From Pseudomonas saudimassiliensis (GTDB taxonomy: Bacteria; Pseudomonadota; Gammaproteobacteria; Pseudomonadales; Pseudomonadaceae), in assembly GCF_000939975.1 (NCBI RefSeq), contig NZ_LK391969.1, forward strand, positions 3,252,600-3,316,599: 64,000 bases of DNA. Reading direction: 5' to 3'. Position numbers and translations under genes: made by a program. Positions 63,627 through 64,000 of the stretch are shown in pieces (the stretch's first letter is position 1; each line of letters starts with the position of its first letter). The notes beneath the pieces are model-generated. The model made no database searches. It had not been told where the DNA came from and was given only the letters and a program-made list of their open reading frames with translations.

Positions 63627-64000
63627 TCAGGTCCTTGGCTCCGGGATCTGCCGTTTGGCCGGGAGCTTATCTGGTTGCCAGTGTGCCACAGCCCAGGCCA
63701 GTTGGTCGCCGACCGGCGCCTGCGCCAGCTCGGCTGGCGGCTCTTGCGCGAGCACCTGCAATGCCCGGAACAGCGTAGCAGCGGCCTGGCTGGCCTCCAG
63801 CGGCGCCGAACCCAAGCGCTTGCTGAGCTTCTCGCCGTCCTGGCGCATCACCAGCGGCACGTGCAGGTAGCGCGGGGCGGGTTGCTGCAGCAGGTGATAG
63901 AGCCAGAGCTGGCGGGGGGTGGAGTCGAGCAGGTCGGCGCCGCGGACGATATCCGTTACCTGCTGGGCAATGTCGTCGACCACCACGGCCAGCTGATAGG
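63627..64000 (-). CDS. gluQ: Glutamyl-Q tRNA(Asp) synthetase (C-terminal part, cut by window end)
   Basis: GluQ (GluQRS) adds glutamate to queuosine of tRNA(Asp). The last 123 residues are visible, beginning [24 protein letters not shown], continuing [32 protein letters not shown], where the KMSKS-like loop reads KLSKR. The N-terminal half, with the HIGH motif, lies beyond the window. In P. aeruginosa gluQ is upstream of cbrA, as here; the cbrX start is 3 bases after its stop. Confidence 0.93.
   Translation of the reverse strand, partial: YQLAVVVDDIAQQVTDIVRGADLLDSTPRQLWLYHLLQQPAPRYLHVPLVMRQDGEKLSKRLGSAPLEASQAAATLFRALQVLAQEPPAELAQAPVGDQLAWAVAHWQPDKLPAKRQIPEPRT

Overview
The window is about 62-63% GC, gene-dense chromosomal DNA from a member of the Pseudomonadaceae. 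The protein sequences and the gene order (smpB-ratA-rnfH-bamE-fur-recN-grpE-dnaK-dnaJ-dapB-carAB-greA-yhbY-rlmE-ftsH-folP-glmM-tpiA-secG-tRNA-Leu-tRNA-fMet-rimP-nusA-infB-rbfA-truB-rpsO-pnp, then acs-panCB-folK-pcnB-crcZ-cbrBA-cbrX-gluQ) follow the Pseudomonas arrangement closely. The absence of panD and pgi between panC and acs, and the accessory genes at 7.4-16.6 kb, suggest a lineage outside the P. aeruginosa core, perhaps Halopseudomonas-like. That last placement is inference. No insertion sequence, prophage, integrase or CRISPR array was seen.

Layout. 1-7391: the recC (partial)-recB-recD recombination operon. 7388-16603: the most variable part. It holds a glutamine-amidotransferase/amidoligase pair, a 62-residue H-NS/MvaU-like protein with no DNA-binding domain, a BCCT osmolyte carrier, a DnaQ-type exonuclease with a cyclic-nucleotide/CBS/DUF294 signalling protein, a lipoprotein PQQ-type sugar dehydrogenase and a membrane-anchored zinc peptidase. 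16655-21281: tmRNA and smpB (trans-translation), ratA-rnfH, bamE, fur, and recN with a LexA box. 21374-26180: the grpE-dnaK-dnaJ chaperone locus with two sigma-32 promoters, then dapB and a strong terminator. 26192-33671: an unknown exported helical protein, carAB-greA and a small membrane protein, with yhbY and rlmE divergent. 33808-39185: ftsH-folP-glmM-tpiA-secG. 39198-48250: two tRNAs and the transcription/translation operon rimP-nusA-infB-rbfA-truB-rpsO-pnp, closed by a terminator. 48264-51149: three small stress or unknown genes, then rsuA and thpR. 51157-58203, leftward: thiolase, acs, panBC, folK, pcnB. 58465-64000, leftward: gluQ (partial)-cbrX-cbrA-cbrB and, downstream of cbrB, a CrcZ-type small RNA with a sigma-54 promoter and a cluster of GTTAC/GTAAC sites.

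How it fits together. Most of the window is housekeeping: DNA repair (RecBCD, RecN), protein quality control (tmRNA/SmpB, DnaK system, FtsH), ribosome maturation and translation initiation, and precursor supply (carbamoyl phosphate, pantothenate, folate, diaminopimelate, UDP-GlcNAc). The end of the window encodes a complete carbon/nitrogen control circuit. CbrA is a transporter-linked sensor kinase and CbrB a sigma-54 activator. CbrB would drive CrcZ, an RNA with at least five A-rich CA motifs that titrates Hfq/Crc and so relieves catabolite repression. The least explained parts are the amidoligase cassette, the DNA-binding-less MvaU-like protein, and the three small genes at 48.3-49.8 kb.
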